Assembly: GCA_902569415.1 (NCBI GenBank)
Contig: CACFUH010000004.1
Coordinates: 1 to 51,463 of the forward strand
Reading direction: 5' to 3'
DNA length: 51,463 bases
Source: an uncultured Pelagibacteraceae bacterium
GTDB lineage: Bacteria > Pseudomonadota > Alphaproteobacteria > Pelagibacterales > Pelagibacteraceae
The position numbers were made by a program, and so were the translations under genes. Below, piece by piece: positions 41,905 to 50,530 of the stretch; positions within the stretch are counted from its first letter, which is position 1, and each line of letters starts with the position of its first letter. Under the pieces are notes generated by a model. It saw nothing but the letters and a program-made list of their open reading frames with translations. It did not search any database and was not told where the DNA came from.

Positions 41905-41925
41905 AATTAATATTTATTTTAAAAA

Positions 41926-42951
41926 TTAAAGAGTATCTTTAACTTTTGCTGCAACATCAGCTGGTACCCATTTTGTCCACATACCAGTGTTTGACAAGAA
42001 GTGTTTAGCTGTTGCTTCCATATCTCCACCTGACTCATCCATATAGAATGCAAGTGATCTGTTTACATCTGGCGTAGGTACAGAATAAGCTCTAACAAAG
42101 TCTATAATTTTTTTATTAGATGCTTTATTTGCAAATGTTGTTGATGCAGATTTTGTTAAAGCCATATTAACATAAGCGCTTGCACATGTATCTGTGTATG
42201 CGTCAGGTCCATCAGCTTTAATTTTTTCTACAACTGCCATCATTTTAGTCCAACATGCGTTATCATAAGCAGGCTCTTCAAGTTGTACTAAGTCAACTTT
42301 TCCCATTAAACCAGTTGGTGTCCAGTAGTAAGAAAATACTGGTTTACCTTTTTTGAATGCTCCAGCAATTGCAGCATCTAAAGCTCCACCTGAACCTGGA
42401 TCAAAATTTGTATAGTATTCATCTAAGCCATAAACTTTGTGTTTAACCATGTTAATAGTGTAACAAGTCCATCCTGATATACAGCTTGTCATTCTACCTT
42501 TTCCTGGTGCTTCAGGGTCAGCAAATAATTTTGCAATTTCTGGTTTTTTCATGTCTTCAACAGACTTTAAACCATATTTATCTGCAGTTGGTTTATCCAC
42601 ATAGAAACCTTGAGTTGATGAAGGAGTGTTAATCCCTAACTCAATAATTTTACCTGCTGCTACAGCTTCTTCATGCATTTGAACAATATTATCTCTCCAA
42701 ACTTCAGTGATAATATCAAGTTGCTGATCATAGTGTGCAGCCATAATTGGACTAGTACTTCCTTTCGTCACCTCAACTTGGCAGCCATATCCATGCTCAA
42801 GAATATAACCAACAATTGCTGTGTGAACGTTTGCACTATCCCAGTCGAAATCTCCCAAATGCACTTTGCAAGCAGCATTAGCACTTGTTGTGCCAATCGA
42901 AGTTACAGCAATAAATGCAATCGAAAGAAAGATTTTTTTAAGAAATTTCAT
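41926..42951 (-). CDS. proX: Betaine/quaternary-amine ABC binding protein (ProX/OpuAC)
   Basis: A 341-residue periplasmic binding protein. The signal peptide (FLSIAFIAVTSIGTTSANA) is cut before ACKVHLGDFDWDSANVHTAI, the start of an OpuAC domain. Several conserved aromatic residues, for example DWD, EVWRDN and YYWTPTG, could form the cation-pi cage that binds the trimethylammonium group. A strong ribosome binding site (GGAGGG) precedes the ATG. Ligand choice between glycine betaine, carnitine, gamma-butyrobetaine and choline cannot be read from the sequence; the neighbours suggest carnitine-like compounds. Confidence 0.93.
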   Translation of the reverse strand: MKFLKKIFLSIAFIAVTSIGTTSANAACKVHLGDFDWDSANVHTAIVGYILEHGYGCQVEVTKGSTSPIMAAHYDQQLDIITEVWRDNIVQMHEEAVAAGKIIELGINTPSSTQGFYVDKPTADKYGLKSVEDMKKPEIAKLFADPEAPGKGRMTSCISGWTCYTINMVKHKVYGLDEYYTNFDPGSGGALDAAIAGAFKKGKPVFSYYWTPTGLMGKVDLVQLEEPAYDNACWTKMMAVVEKIKADGPDAYTDTCASAYVNMALTKSASTTFANKASNKKIIDFVRAYSVPTPDVNRSLAFYMDESGGDMEATAKHFLSNTGMWTKWVPADVAAKVKDTL

Positions 42952-43011
42952 GAATTCCCTCCATATTATTAGTTTAAACTGTCCGTATTAAAACTTGATA
43001 CGCAATAAAAT

Positions 43012-43038
43012 ACAACCATTAATGAGATTGATAGTTGT
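43012..43038. promoter_or_regulatory. Operator-like 27-base dyad in the proX / hydroxylase intergenic region
   Basis: Arms 43012-43023 and 43027-43038 are inverted copies with 10 of 12 matches around a 3-base centre (ACAACCATTAAT ... ATTGATAGTTGT). The symmetry and length are right for a dimeric regulator. It lies 61 bases above the proX start and 90 bases above the hydroxylase start. Confidence 0.5.
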
Positions 43039-43074
43039 TAATAAAGTAAGGAAAAAACATTATATAATGTATAG

Positions 43075-43093
43075 ATTCAATTATAAATTGAAT
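43075..43093. promoter_or_regulatory. Short perfect inverted repeat near the hydroxylase start
   Basis: ATTCAATT at 43075-43082 and AATTGAAT at 43086-43093 are perfect inverted copies around ATA. The site is 35 bases before the ATG of the gamma-butyrobetaine hydroxylase gene. It could be a second operator or chance in such A+T-rich DNA. Confidence 0.3.
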
Positions 43094-43127
43094 TGAAAAC
43101 AAATTTAAATAAAATAACAATTAATTT

Positions 43128-44261
43128 ATGGCAATAGAAATTTCTAAAGTTTCAAAAAATGGTTCAGCATTAAATGTCGAATGGAGTGATGGCGAGAAAA
43201 GCAATTTTCACTTTATGTGGTTAAGAGACAACTGTCCAACAGCTCACGATAAAGACTCAAGACATAGGATGTTTAATATACTTGAAGTTTCAACAAACAT
43301 AGAGCCAAAAACATGTAAAATTAATAATGAAGGCAAATTAGAAATTGAGTGGAGTGAAGGAAATCACGTAAGTTATTATGATCAAGAATGGTTAAGAAAA
43401 AATTGTTATACAATAAATAATAATAAAAAATATAACTCTCCTTATAAACTATGGGACTGTTCTTTAGAAAAAAATTTAGAGACCATTAAAATAGATCATG
43501 ATGAAATTATTAATTCTGAAGAAGGTTTAATAAAATGGTTAGAACTTTTACATTACAAGGGAATTGCAATTGTTAAAAATTCTCCAACAGAGAAAGAATC
43601 TGCTTTTAAAGTCTTAAACAGAATAAGTCATACAAGAGAAACTTTTTTTAAAACTCCTTTTGAAGTTGTAAATATTCCAAAACCTAATAACTCAGCTTAC
43701 ACAGCTCACGCTTTAAGGAATCATATGGATTTACCTTGGTTTGAAAATCCTCCGGGTTATCAATTTCTTCATTGTTTAATTAATTCTGCAAAAGGAGGAG
43801 ATTCTTCAGCAATAGATGCTTTTGCAGTAGCTGATTATTTAAGAAATAATGAAAAAGAAATATTTGAAACACTGGTGAATATACCTCTTAAATTTAAAGA
43901 TAAAGATTACACGCAAGAAGCCCACAGAAGTTTTTATGCTCCAGCAATTTCTTTAACTAAAGATGGTGATTATAACGATATAAGATTTAGTGTAGCAACT
44001 ATGGACGCCTTAGATTGTCATCCAGATGTTATGGATAAAGTTTACAAAGCTCACCATAGATTTGGAAATCTTTTACATGATAATAAGTTTCAAATAAATT
44101 TTAGGCTTAAGCCTGGTGATATTTTTTCATTTAATAATAGAAGAGTTTTACATGGTAGAACAGAATTTGATCCAAATTCAGGTCATAGACATCTCCAAGG
44201 TTATTATATGGATCGTGATGAAATTATAGGAAGATTAAGTTATCTAAAAAATAATTTATAA
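43128..44261 (+). CDS. Gamma-butyrobetaine hydroxylase-like 2OG dioxygenase
   Basis: A 377-residue member of the BBOX/TmpA group. An N-terminal domain with the WLRDNCPTAH segment is followed by a TauD-like core. The Fe ligands are His and Asp in RNHMDLPW and His in RVLHGRTEF; the closing RHLQGYYMDRDEI segment has the arginine that should bind 2OG. Only one Cys of the vertebrate zinc cluster is kept. The expected reaction is gamma-butyrobetaine to L-carnitine; trimethylaminoethylphosphonate hydroxylation (TmpA) is the main alternative. It is divergent from a betaine-type importer. The last 6 bases overlap the stop of the converging GDPD gene. Confidence 0.87.
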   Translation: MAIEISKVSKNGSALNVEWSDGEKSNFHFMWLRDNCPTAHDKDSRHRMFNILEVSTNIEPKTCKINNEGKLEIEWSEGNHVSYYDQEWLRKNCYTINNNKKYNSPYKLWDCSLEKNLETIKIDHDEIINSEEGLIKWLELLHYKGIAIVKNSPTEKESAFKVLNRISHTRETFFKTPFEVVNIPKPNNSAYTAHALRNHMDLPWFENPPGYQFLHCLINSAKGGDSSAIDAFAVADYLRNNEKEIFETLVNIPLKFKDKDYTQEAHRSFYAPAISLTKDGDYNDIRFSVATMDALDCHPDVMDKVYKAHHRFGNLLHDNKFQINFRLKPGDIFSFNNRRVLHGRTEFDPNSGHRHLQGYYMDRDEIIGRLSYLKNNL

Positions 44262-44903
44262 ATTTTCAAATATTAAATTATTCTTTTTATTATATTTATT
44301 AAATTCTGATTTTGTTTTGATCGTATAATAGTATTTTTTAATTTTTAAATTTTGTATATTTTTATTTTTTAAAAAGGATTTATCTAAAATTAAATAGTTA
44401 ATTTGTTTATTGATTGATTTCTTAATGACCAATTTAGCACTACTAGAATTTGAAAAAGACAAACCTACCTTTGTATTACTTTTTATTTTAAGCAAATTAT
44501 AAATATTTTCATGTTTGAAAGAAATAAATACACATTTTGTGTAATTTGATGTTTCTTTCAATAATTTTTGTAAAAGTTTTTTTGAGAAAGCTGGTTTTAA
44601 TTCAATAAATAAAAGGTACTTATTTTTTGAAGTTTTTAGCAAATCTTTTAATAGTGGAATTGTCCTTTTATTTTTAGAACTTATCTCTTTAATTTTAGAA
44701 TAATTTAAATTCTTTACACTAACGTTTTTTCTAAAAATTCTATTTAAAGTAAAGTCATGAAAGCAAATAAATTTATTATCTTTTGTTGCATGAATGTCGG
44801 TTTCAATTCCATATCCTTTTCTAAACGATTGCTTAAATGATCTAAGAAGGTTTTCTTTATAATTTTTATTTACAATACCTCTGTGAATTAACAGATCTAT
44901 CAT
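44256..44903 (-). CDS. Glycerophosphodiester phosphodiesterase
   Basis: A 215-residue GDPD-family enzyme. The catalytic motifs are present: LLIHRGIVNKNYKENLL (His and Asn), GIETDIHATKD (Glu and Asp) and ICFHDFTLNRI (second His). No signal peptide, so it acts in the cytoplasm. It should cleave glycerophosphodiesters such as glycerophosphocholine to glycerol 3-phosphate and the alcohol, which could supply choline. It is 8 bases downstream of the aldehyde dehydrogenase gene. The stop overlaps the converging hydroxylase gene by 6 bases. Confidence 0.87.
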   Translation of the reverse strand: MIDLLIHRGIVNKNYKENLLRSFKQSFRKGYGIETDIHATKDNKFICFHDFTLNRIFRKNVSVKNLNYSKIKEISSKNKRTIPLLKDLLKTSKNKYLLFIELKPAFSKKLLQKLLKETSNYTKCVFISFKHENIYNLLKIKSNTKVGLSFSNSSSAKLVIKKSINKQINYLILDKSFLKNKNIQNLKIKKYYYTIKTKSEFNKYNKKNNLIFENL

Positions 44904-44911
44904 TTAAAATT

Positions 44912-46342
44912 TTATTTCCAGCCGGTAATTGTTTTTACCTCTAGATATTCTTCTAATCCCCAAGAACCACCCTCACGTCCATTTCCAGATTGTTTGTATC
45001 CACCAAAAGGAGTTCCAGAGTCTGGAGAATTTCCATTAATATAAACAATCCCTGATCTAAGTTTTTTAGATACTCTTTTTGCCTTTTCTTTATCTTCAGT
45101 TTGAAGGTAATTTCCAAGGCCGTATTCTGTATCATTGGTAACGCTAATTGCTTCTTCTTCTGTTTCAAAAGGTATAATAGAAAGAACTGGTCCAAAAATT
45201 TCTTTTTTTGCAATCTGCATATCATTTGTAACATCAGTAAATATGGTTGGTTTAATAAAATAACCTTTATTTAAACCATTAGGCATTTCAGGGCCTCCTG
45301 CAGCTAATGTTGCACCTTCATTAATTCCATCTTTTATTAAGTTAATAATTTTATCGTATTGAACTTTTGAAACTACCGGACCTATATGATCTCCTTTTTT
45401 TGATGCTATATCTACTTTAATTTTATTGGCTTCATCCACTGCTTCACTTACAGCTCTTTCGTATATAGATTTTTCTACAAGCATTCTTGTTGGGGCATCA
45501 CAAGATTGTCCAGAATTGCTCATTACATTTTTTATTCCATCTCTAACAGCATTAGGGTACGAGTCTGCAAATACAATATTTCCACCTTTACCACCTAATT
45601 CTAAACAAACTCTCTTAATTGTTTCGGCTGCATTTTTTGTAATTAGTTTTCCTGCTCTTGTTGATCCAGTAAAAGACACCATATCAATATCAGGATGACC
45701 AGAAATAAATGTTCCAACTCCAGCTCCATCTCCATTTACCAGATTAAAAACTCCAGGTGGAAAACCAGCTTCATGAATCATTTCAGCAAATAACATTGCT
45801 GATACAGGAGCTATTTCTGAAGGCTTAAGTATCATTGTGCAGCCAGTTGCTAAAGCGGGTATTACTTTAAGTGCAATTTGGTTTATTGGCCAGTTCCAAG
45901 GAGTAATTAATCCGCAAACTCCAATAGGTTCATAAAATATTTGATTATTTGATTTTGAATCAAATTGTTCATCAAATTTAAAATTTTTAAGCCTTATAAT
46001 AAAATCTTCCAAGTGTGCTTGACCGGATGCATTTTGAACATTAGAAGACCAATCCATTGGAGCTCCCATTTCTTTAGAAATTGCTTCTGTCATTTCACTA
46101 AATCTTTTTTTATAAACTGATAATAAATTTTCTAATAATTTGATTCTTTCTTCTTTAGTAGTTTCTTTCCAAGATTCAAAAGCCTCTTTTGAGACTTTGA
46201 CAGCCAAGTTAACATCAGCTTTAGTCCCCAGAGATATTACGGCGAATTTTTCTTCATTTGATGGATTTATTACTTCAAAATCATTTTTTTTTGAGGGCTC
46301 TATCCATTCACCGTTAATATAGAATTTTCTTTTATCTAACAT
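44912..46342 (-). CDS. NAD-dependent aldehyde dehydrogenase
   Basis: A 476-residue aldehyde dehydrogenase of normal length. GVCGLITPWNWPINQI and SFTGSTRAGKLI are cofactor motifs; the general base is in LELGGKGGNIVF and the nucleophile Cys in NSGQSCDAPTRM. It ends with the GYKQSGNGREGG block near the C-terminus. Candidate substrates from context are betaine aldehyde, 4-trimethylaminobutyraldehyde or aspartate semialdehyde; the sequence does not decide. It lies between the GDPD gene (8 bases) and the 3-hydroxyisobutyrate dehydrogenase-like gene (2 bases). Confidence 0.9.
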   Translation of the reverse strand: MLDKRKFYINGEWIEPSKKNDFEVINPSNEEKFAVISLGTKADVNLAVKVSKEAFESWKETTKEERIKLLENLLSVYKKRFSEMTEAISKEMGAPMDWSSNVQNASGQAHLEDFIIRLKNFKFDEQFDSKSNNQIFYEPIGVCGLITPWNWPINQIALKVIPALATGCTMILKPSEIAPVSAMLFAEMIHEAGFPPGVFNLVNGDGAGVGTFISGHPDIDMVSFTGSTRAGKLITKNAAETIKRVCLELGGKGGNIVFADSYPNAVRDGIKNVMSNSGQSCDAPTRMLVEKSIYERAVSEAVDEANKIKVDIASKKGDHIGPVVSKVQYDKIINLIKDGINEGATLAAGGPEMPNGLNKGYFIKPTIFTDVTNDMQIAKKEIFGPVLSIIPFETEEEAISVTNDTEYGLGNYLQTEDKEKAKRVSKKLRSGIVYINGNSPDSGTPFGGYKQSGNGREGGSWGLEEYLEVKTITGWK

Positions 46343-46344
46343 TA

Positions 46345-47286
46345 TTATATCTCATATCCTTTTTCTTCAGGTTCATTATCAATTAATTCTTCTGGAAAAC
46401 CTAATGCTCTAAAGTTTATATTATACTTTTCTTCAAGTCTTTTTACCACCATAGATGACCAGGCTCTTGATCCAAACTTTTTTTCAGCTTCTTTAAATAT
46501 ATTTAATACAAATGGTGATATTTCTAATTCTGTGTTTAGTTTTTTTGAAAGTTGATCAAAAAGATTTATATCTTTTTTTACTAAATCCATAGTAAAATTA
46601 ATGTTATATGATCCGTTTAAAATTACCTTACTTTCAGTTTCATGTACAAAAGAATTGCCAGATGAAACAGCAATTCCTTTATAGGTTTTGTTAAGATCTA
46701 AATTAGATTTTTTTGCAACAGTCCATGCTTCTCCTAGAGCAACCAAATGAACAGAAGCTAAATAATTAGTAATCACTTTTAAGACAGATGCAGTTCCAAG
46801 TTTTCCTGTATGCAAAATTTTTCTTCCCATAATACTTAAAACTGGCAGTATTTTTTCAAAACTATTTCTTTCTCCACCAACAAAAATAGCAATATTTCCA
46901 GTTGTAGCTCTATGACACCCACCGCTAACCGGACCATCCATTGGAATAGCTTTTTTATCCATAACAAGTTTACCAAGCCTTTTAACTTCAGACTCATCTG
47001 TTGTGCTCATTTCTAACCATATTTTATTCTTTGAAAGTCCATTAATAACTCCGTCATCAGATTCCATAACTTCTGCGCATATTTCAGGAGAAGGAAGACA
47101 GGTAATAATTAAATCTGTTTGTTCGGCTAGCTTTTTAGCACTGTCAGAAACTTTTGCTCCTTTACTTTTAAAATCATTTGTTAGGTTTTTTTCTACGTCT
47201 CGCACTGTTAAATCGAATTTATTTCTTAACAAGCTGTTCGCTAATTTGCCCCCGACATTTCCAAGTCCTATAAATCCTATTTTCAT
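46345..47286 (-). CDS. 3-hydroxyisobutyrate dehydrogenase-family oxidoreductase
   Basis: A 313-residue beta-hydroxyacid dehydrogenase. The NAD(P)-binding motif is GFIGLGNVGGKLANSLL, the substrate motif DGPVSGGCHRATTGNIAIFVGG and the catalytic Lys lies in SVLKVITNYLA. Substrates of the family are 3-hydroxyisobutyrate, tartronate semialdehyde, 6-phosphogluconate and related acids. It opens the minus-strand run with aldehyde dehydrogenase and GDPD. It faces the EutA-like gene across a short gap (57 bases with the chosen EutA start). Confidence 0.88.
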   Translation of the reverse strand: MKIGFIGLGNVGGKLANSLLRNKFDLTVRDVEKNLTNDFKSKGAKVSDSAKKLAEQTDLIITCLPSPEICAEVMESDDGVINGLSKNKIWLEMSTTDESEVKRLGKLVMDKKAIPMDGPVSGGCHRATTGNIAIFVGGERNSFEKILPVLSIMGRKILHTGKLGTASVLKVITNYLASVHLVALGEAWTVAKKSNLDLNKTYKGIAVSSGNSFVHETESKVILNGSYNINFTMDLVKKDINLFDQLSKKLNTELEISPFVLNIFKEAEKKFGSRAWSSMVVKRLEEKYNINFRALGFPEELIDNEPEEKGYEI

Positions 47287-47343
47287 AACAACCTTTTAAT
47301 TATAGTGAATATTAAATGCTTTATGATATATTTTTTTTTGAAA

Positions 47344-48090
47344 ATGTATTCAATAAAAATAGATCCAAAATACAACAAGTATCAAAATCCGAAAATTGGG
47401 TTAATAGCACTTGCAAGTGATTACATGATTGAAAAAGACTTTATTAATGTAATTAAAGATAAAAAAATAGACTTTTTTGTTAATAGAATTGAATGTTTTA
47501 ATCCTTTAACCAGTGAGAATTTAATAAAAATGTCTGAAAAAATTACAGAAGTTACAAAAGATATTCTGCCAAATGAAAAAATTGATTGTGTAGTTTATGG
47601 CTGTACCTCAGGAACCATTGCTGCTGGTTATCAATCTATAGAAAAAAAAATAAAGAAAGCAAAACCTGAAGCTGAAGTTACAACTCCAAGTTCATCATCT
47701 ATTAAAGCTCTCAAAAAGTTAAATCTAAATAAAATTGCAATTTTTACTCCTTATCCTAAAAAATTAAATGACGAAGTGATAGATTTTTTTGAAAAAGAAA
47801 ATTTTCAAATAACATCAAACTCTTATTTCGATATTGCTTCCGATATTGATATTGGCAAAGTAGATGCTAATTATTTATATGATGTTTTATCAAAAATGGA
47901 TTTAAAGGGAGCAGATGCTTTATTTATTTCGTGCACAGCTTTACCAGCCTTGTCCATAATAGATAAACTTGAAAAAAAATTGGACAAAATTGTTTTATCA
48001 AGTAATCAAACATTAATATGGGATACTTTAGAAAAAATAGGTGAAAATAATTCAATAAATGGCTTTGGAAAATTATTTTCAAACAATTAG
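47344..48090 (+). CDS. eutA: Asp/Glu racemase superfamily protein, EutA/maleate isomerase-like
   Basis: About 248 residues from the preferred ATG at 47344; an in-frame ATG at 47305 would add 13 residues that read as unlikely hydrophobic sequence. Two active-site cysteines are present, in VVYGCTSGTIAAG and LFISCTALPAL, as in arylmalonate decarboxylase, maleate isomerase and EutA of ectoine use. The family racemises, isomerises or decarboxylates small acids. The next gene, 2 bases on, is an ectoine hydrolase-like peptidase, which supports EutA. Confidence 0.8.
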   Translation: MYSIKIDPKYNKYQNPKIGLIALASDYMIEKDFINVIKDKKIDFFVNRIECFNPLTSENLIKMSEKITEVTKDILPNEKIDCVVYGCTSGTIAAGYQSIEKKIKKAKPEAEVTTPSSSSIKALKKLNLNKIAIFTPYPKKLNDEVIDFFEKENFQITSNSYFDIASDIDIGKVDANYLYDVLSKMDLKGADALFISCTALPALSIIDKLEKKLDKIVLSSNQTLIWDTLEKIGENNSINGFGKLFSNN

Positions 48091-48092
48091 AA

Positions 48093-49262
48093 ATGTTATT
48101 TACAAAAGAAGAATACAAAGAAAGACTTAAAAAAGTTCAAAAATCAATGCAAGAAAAAGGCATTGAACTATTAATTTCTCAAGATACTAACAATATGAAT
48201 TATCTTACGGGATATGATGCTTGGTCATTTTATTATGCTCAGTGTGTAATAGTTCATGTTAATGCAGAAGAACCATTGTGTTTTGTAAGAGCACAGGATG
48301 CAGGCGGAGCCTACATAAAAACTTACTTAAAAGACGAAAATATTATTGTTTATGATGAAAAATACATTCATGTTTGGCCAATACATCCTTACGATAGGTT
48401 AATAGAAATTATAAAAGAAAGAAAGTGGGACAACCTAAGTATAGGTGTAGAGATGGATAGTCATTATTTTACCGCTTATTCACATGAAAAATTAAAAAAT
48501 GGTTTACCCAATGCTAGAGTAAAAGATTGTGAGAGATTAGTTAACTGGGTGAGATTGGTTAAATCTGATGAAGAGATTAATTATATGAAGATAGCATCTC
48601 AGATTACTCAAATAGGAATGAAAACTGCATTTGAAGCAATTAACCCTGGAGTTAGACAATGTGATGCAGTTGCAAAAATATATTCAACATTAATAAGCGG
48701 AACCAAAGAACATGGTGGAGACTATTCGTCAATTGTACCATTGATACCAACAGGCAAAGGAACATCTGCCTCTCACTTATCTTGGACAGATGATAAATTT
48801 GTTGAAGGAGAAGCATCAATAATTGAAATATCTGGAGTATATAAAAAATATCATTGCCCTATGGCAAGAACAGTACTGTTGGGAAAACCTGATCAAAAAA
48901 AAATAGATACAATGAAAAGAACAAGAGAAGCACTGCAAGCAGGTATTGATGTGACAAAACCTGGAAATACTGCAGACGACGTAGCCCAAGCATTTTGGAA
49001 AGTTTTGGATAAATATGGAATAGAAAAAAAATCTAGAACGGGTTATTCAATAGGAATAGGATATCCACCAGATTGGGGTGAGCATACACTTAACATTCAA
49101 AAAGGAGACAAAACTGTTTTACAAAAAAATGTTTGTTTTCATATGATTGCAGTAATGCAGTTTGGAGAGTGGGGAGTTGAAAGCAGTGAATCAATTAGAG
49201 TTTCAGAAAATGGAGCTGAAAATTTTTATAAATTTCCTGGTGATTTACATATCAAAGGGTAA
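48093..49262 (+). CDS. doeA: M24-family ectoine hydrolase-like protein (DoeA/EutD)
   Basis: A 389-residue creatinase-type M24 protein. The N-terminal domain (NMNYLTGYDAWSFYYAQCVIV) and C-terminal pita-bread fold are present. Motifs ending PPDWGEHTLNIQKGDKTVL, FHMIAVMQFGEWGVESSESIRV fit DoeA of ectoine degradation, which opens ectoine to N-acetyl-diaminobutyrate. The second metal Asp of metalloproteases is replaced by His (YHCPMART), as in the metal-free creatinase/DoeA branch. DoeB and transport genes are not next to it, so a full ectoine route is not shown. Confidence 0.85.
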   Translation: MLFTKEEYKERLKKVQKSMQEKGIELLISQDTNNMNYLTGYDAWSFYYAQCVIVHVNAEEPLCFVRAQDAGGAYIKTYLKDENIIVYDEKYIHVWPIHPYDRLIEIIKERKWDNLSIGVEMDSHYFTAYSHEKLKNGLPNARVKDCERLVNWVRLVKSDEEINYMKIASQITQIGMKTAFEAINPGVRQCDAVAKIYSTLISGTKEHGGDYSSIVPLIPTGKGTSASHLSWTDDKFVEGEASIIEISGVYKKYHCPMARTVLLGKPDQKKIDTMKRTREALQAGIDVTKPGNTADDVAQAFWKVLDKYGIEKKSRTGYSIGIGYPPDWGEHTLNIQKGDKTVLQKNVCFHMIAVMQFGEWGVESSESIRVSENGAENFYKFPGDLHIKG

Positions 49263-49888
49263 TGAAAAAAATTTTAGGGATCGTATTTCTGAGTTTTTTT
49301 TTAAGTACAAGCGTTCATTCAGATAATATTAAAAATTTTAAGATTGAAAACATAAGCATTGGAGATAGTGCTTTAGATTATTTTAATGAGACTGAACTAG
49401 AGAATGGCGAGCTAGATTGGTTTAATTATAGTTATAAGGAATTCGCAACTTCACTTGTATCGGGAAAAGGTATTTATGACTGGTTTAAAATTAGTTATAA
49501 AAGTGATGATGATAATTTTACAATCGAAGGATTAGTTGGAATAGTAGTAAAAAAAAAATATGATGATACTGAATGCAATAAAGAATTAGATTCCGCAGCA
49601 TTAAATATATCAGAATTATTTAAAAATACTAAACGAAGTAAAAAAAAATTATACAAGGTTAAATATAATTCAAGAAAAGTTTTTCAAGAGGCAAACCAAT
49701 CAGGAAAAAGTACAGCAACCAGTATTTCGTTTGATTTTAATGATAGAGGAAAAATAATTTTATCATGTTACGATATGGATAAAGCAACAAATCAAATAGA
49801 TTCACCTTTAAAAGATATTAATCAATTTGACTCTTTCAGAATTGATATTAGAAGCAAAGTTTTTAAAAATTATTTAAAAAAAGTTTAA
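49262..49888 (+). CDS. Secreted hypothetical protein
   Basis: A 208-residue protein with a signal peptide (ILGIVFLSFFLSTSVHS) and a mature, probably beta-rich part with two cysteines (DTECNKE, ILSCYDMDK). No family is recognised. The start overlaps the stop of the DoeA-like gene by 1 base, so the genes are translationally coupled, though a shared function is not obvious. Confidence 0.75.
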   Translation: MKKILGIVFLSFFLSTSVHSDNIKNFKIENISIGDSALDYFNETELENGELDWFNYSYKEFATSLVSGKGIYDWFKISYKSDDDNFTIEGLVGIVVKKKYDDTECNKELDSAALNISELFKNTKRSKKKLYKVKYNSRKVFQEANQSGKSTATSISFDFNDRGKIILSCYDMDKATNQIDSPLKDINQFDSFRIDIRSKVFKNYLKKV

Positions 49889-49896
49889 TAAAATTT

Positions 49897-50457
49897 ATGA
49901 AAAAAATAGTACAATTTATTATCCTAAGCTTGTTAATCTTTAGCATTGTCAGTGCTGAAACAAGAAATAATGAATTAAACAATCTATTTAAATTGCTTAA
50001 AAATAGCGAAAATACAAAGGCTATAGAAATAGAAAATAAAATATGGAAAATTTGGATAACACATCCATCTGAAGATAGAAGAGGATATAGATTAACAGAA
50101 TTGTTAGCTCAAGGTTCGTTGTTAATTAATCAGGGAAAATTAAATAAAGCTTATGGACTTTTTTCACAGATAATTTTAGAGGATCCAAAATGGGCTGAGG
50201 CCTGGAATAAACGTGCTACTGTTCTTTATATTATGGGTAACTATGAACAGTCTCAAAACGATATTAATGAAGTACTTAAGCTTGAAGAAAGACACTTTGG
50301 AGCATTATCTGGACAAGGTTTGGTTCAAATTAAATTAAAAAATTATAAAAAAGCTATTGAAAGTTATAAAGAAGTAGAAAAATTACATCCATCAATGGAA
50401 GCACCAAAGGTTATGATTCCACGTATAAAAAAATTAATTAAAGAAGAGTCGATATAA
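49897..50457 (+). CDS. Exported TPR-repeat protein
   Basis: A 186-residue protein with a signal peptide (IVQFIILSLLIFSIVSA) and at least three TPR units: QGSLLINQGKLNKAYGLFSQ, AEAWNKRATVLYIMGNYEQS and ALSGQGLVQIKLKNYKKAIE. It should act in the periplasm as a protein-binding module. It is 8 bases from the previous secreted protein gene. The two may work as a pair, but their target is unknown. Confidence 0.85.
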   Translation: MKKIVQFIILSLLIFSIVSAETRNNELNNLFKLLKNSENTKAIEIENKIWKIWITHPSEDRRGYRLTELLAQGSLLINQGKLNKAYGLFSQIILEDPKWAEAWNKRATVLYIMGNYEQSQNDINEVLKLEERHFGALSGQGLVQIKLKNYKKAIESYKEVEKLHPSMEAPKVMIPRIKKLIKEESI

Positions 50458-50530
50458 AAAATATAGTAAAAACAACTATAAGATGTCATTATTAATTAAT
50501 CCTTGAATTAATCTTTATCTAATGTTTTAA

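Noticed and set aside
50491..50512. ATTAATT / AATTAAT inverted repeat after the exported TPR gene as a terminator
   Set aside because: The stem is seven A/T pairs only and no clean T-run follows, so stability would be very low.
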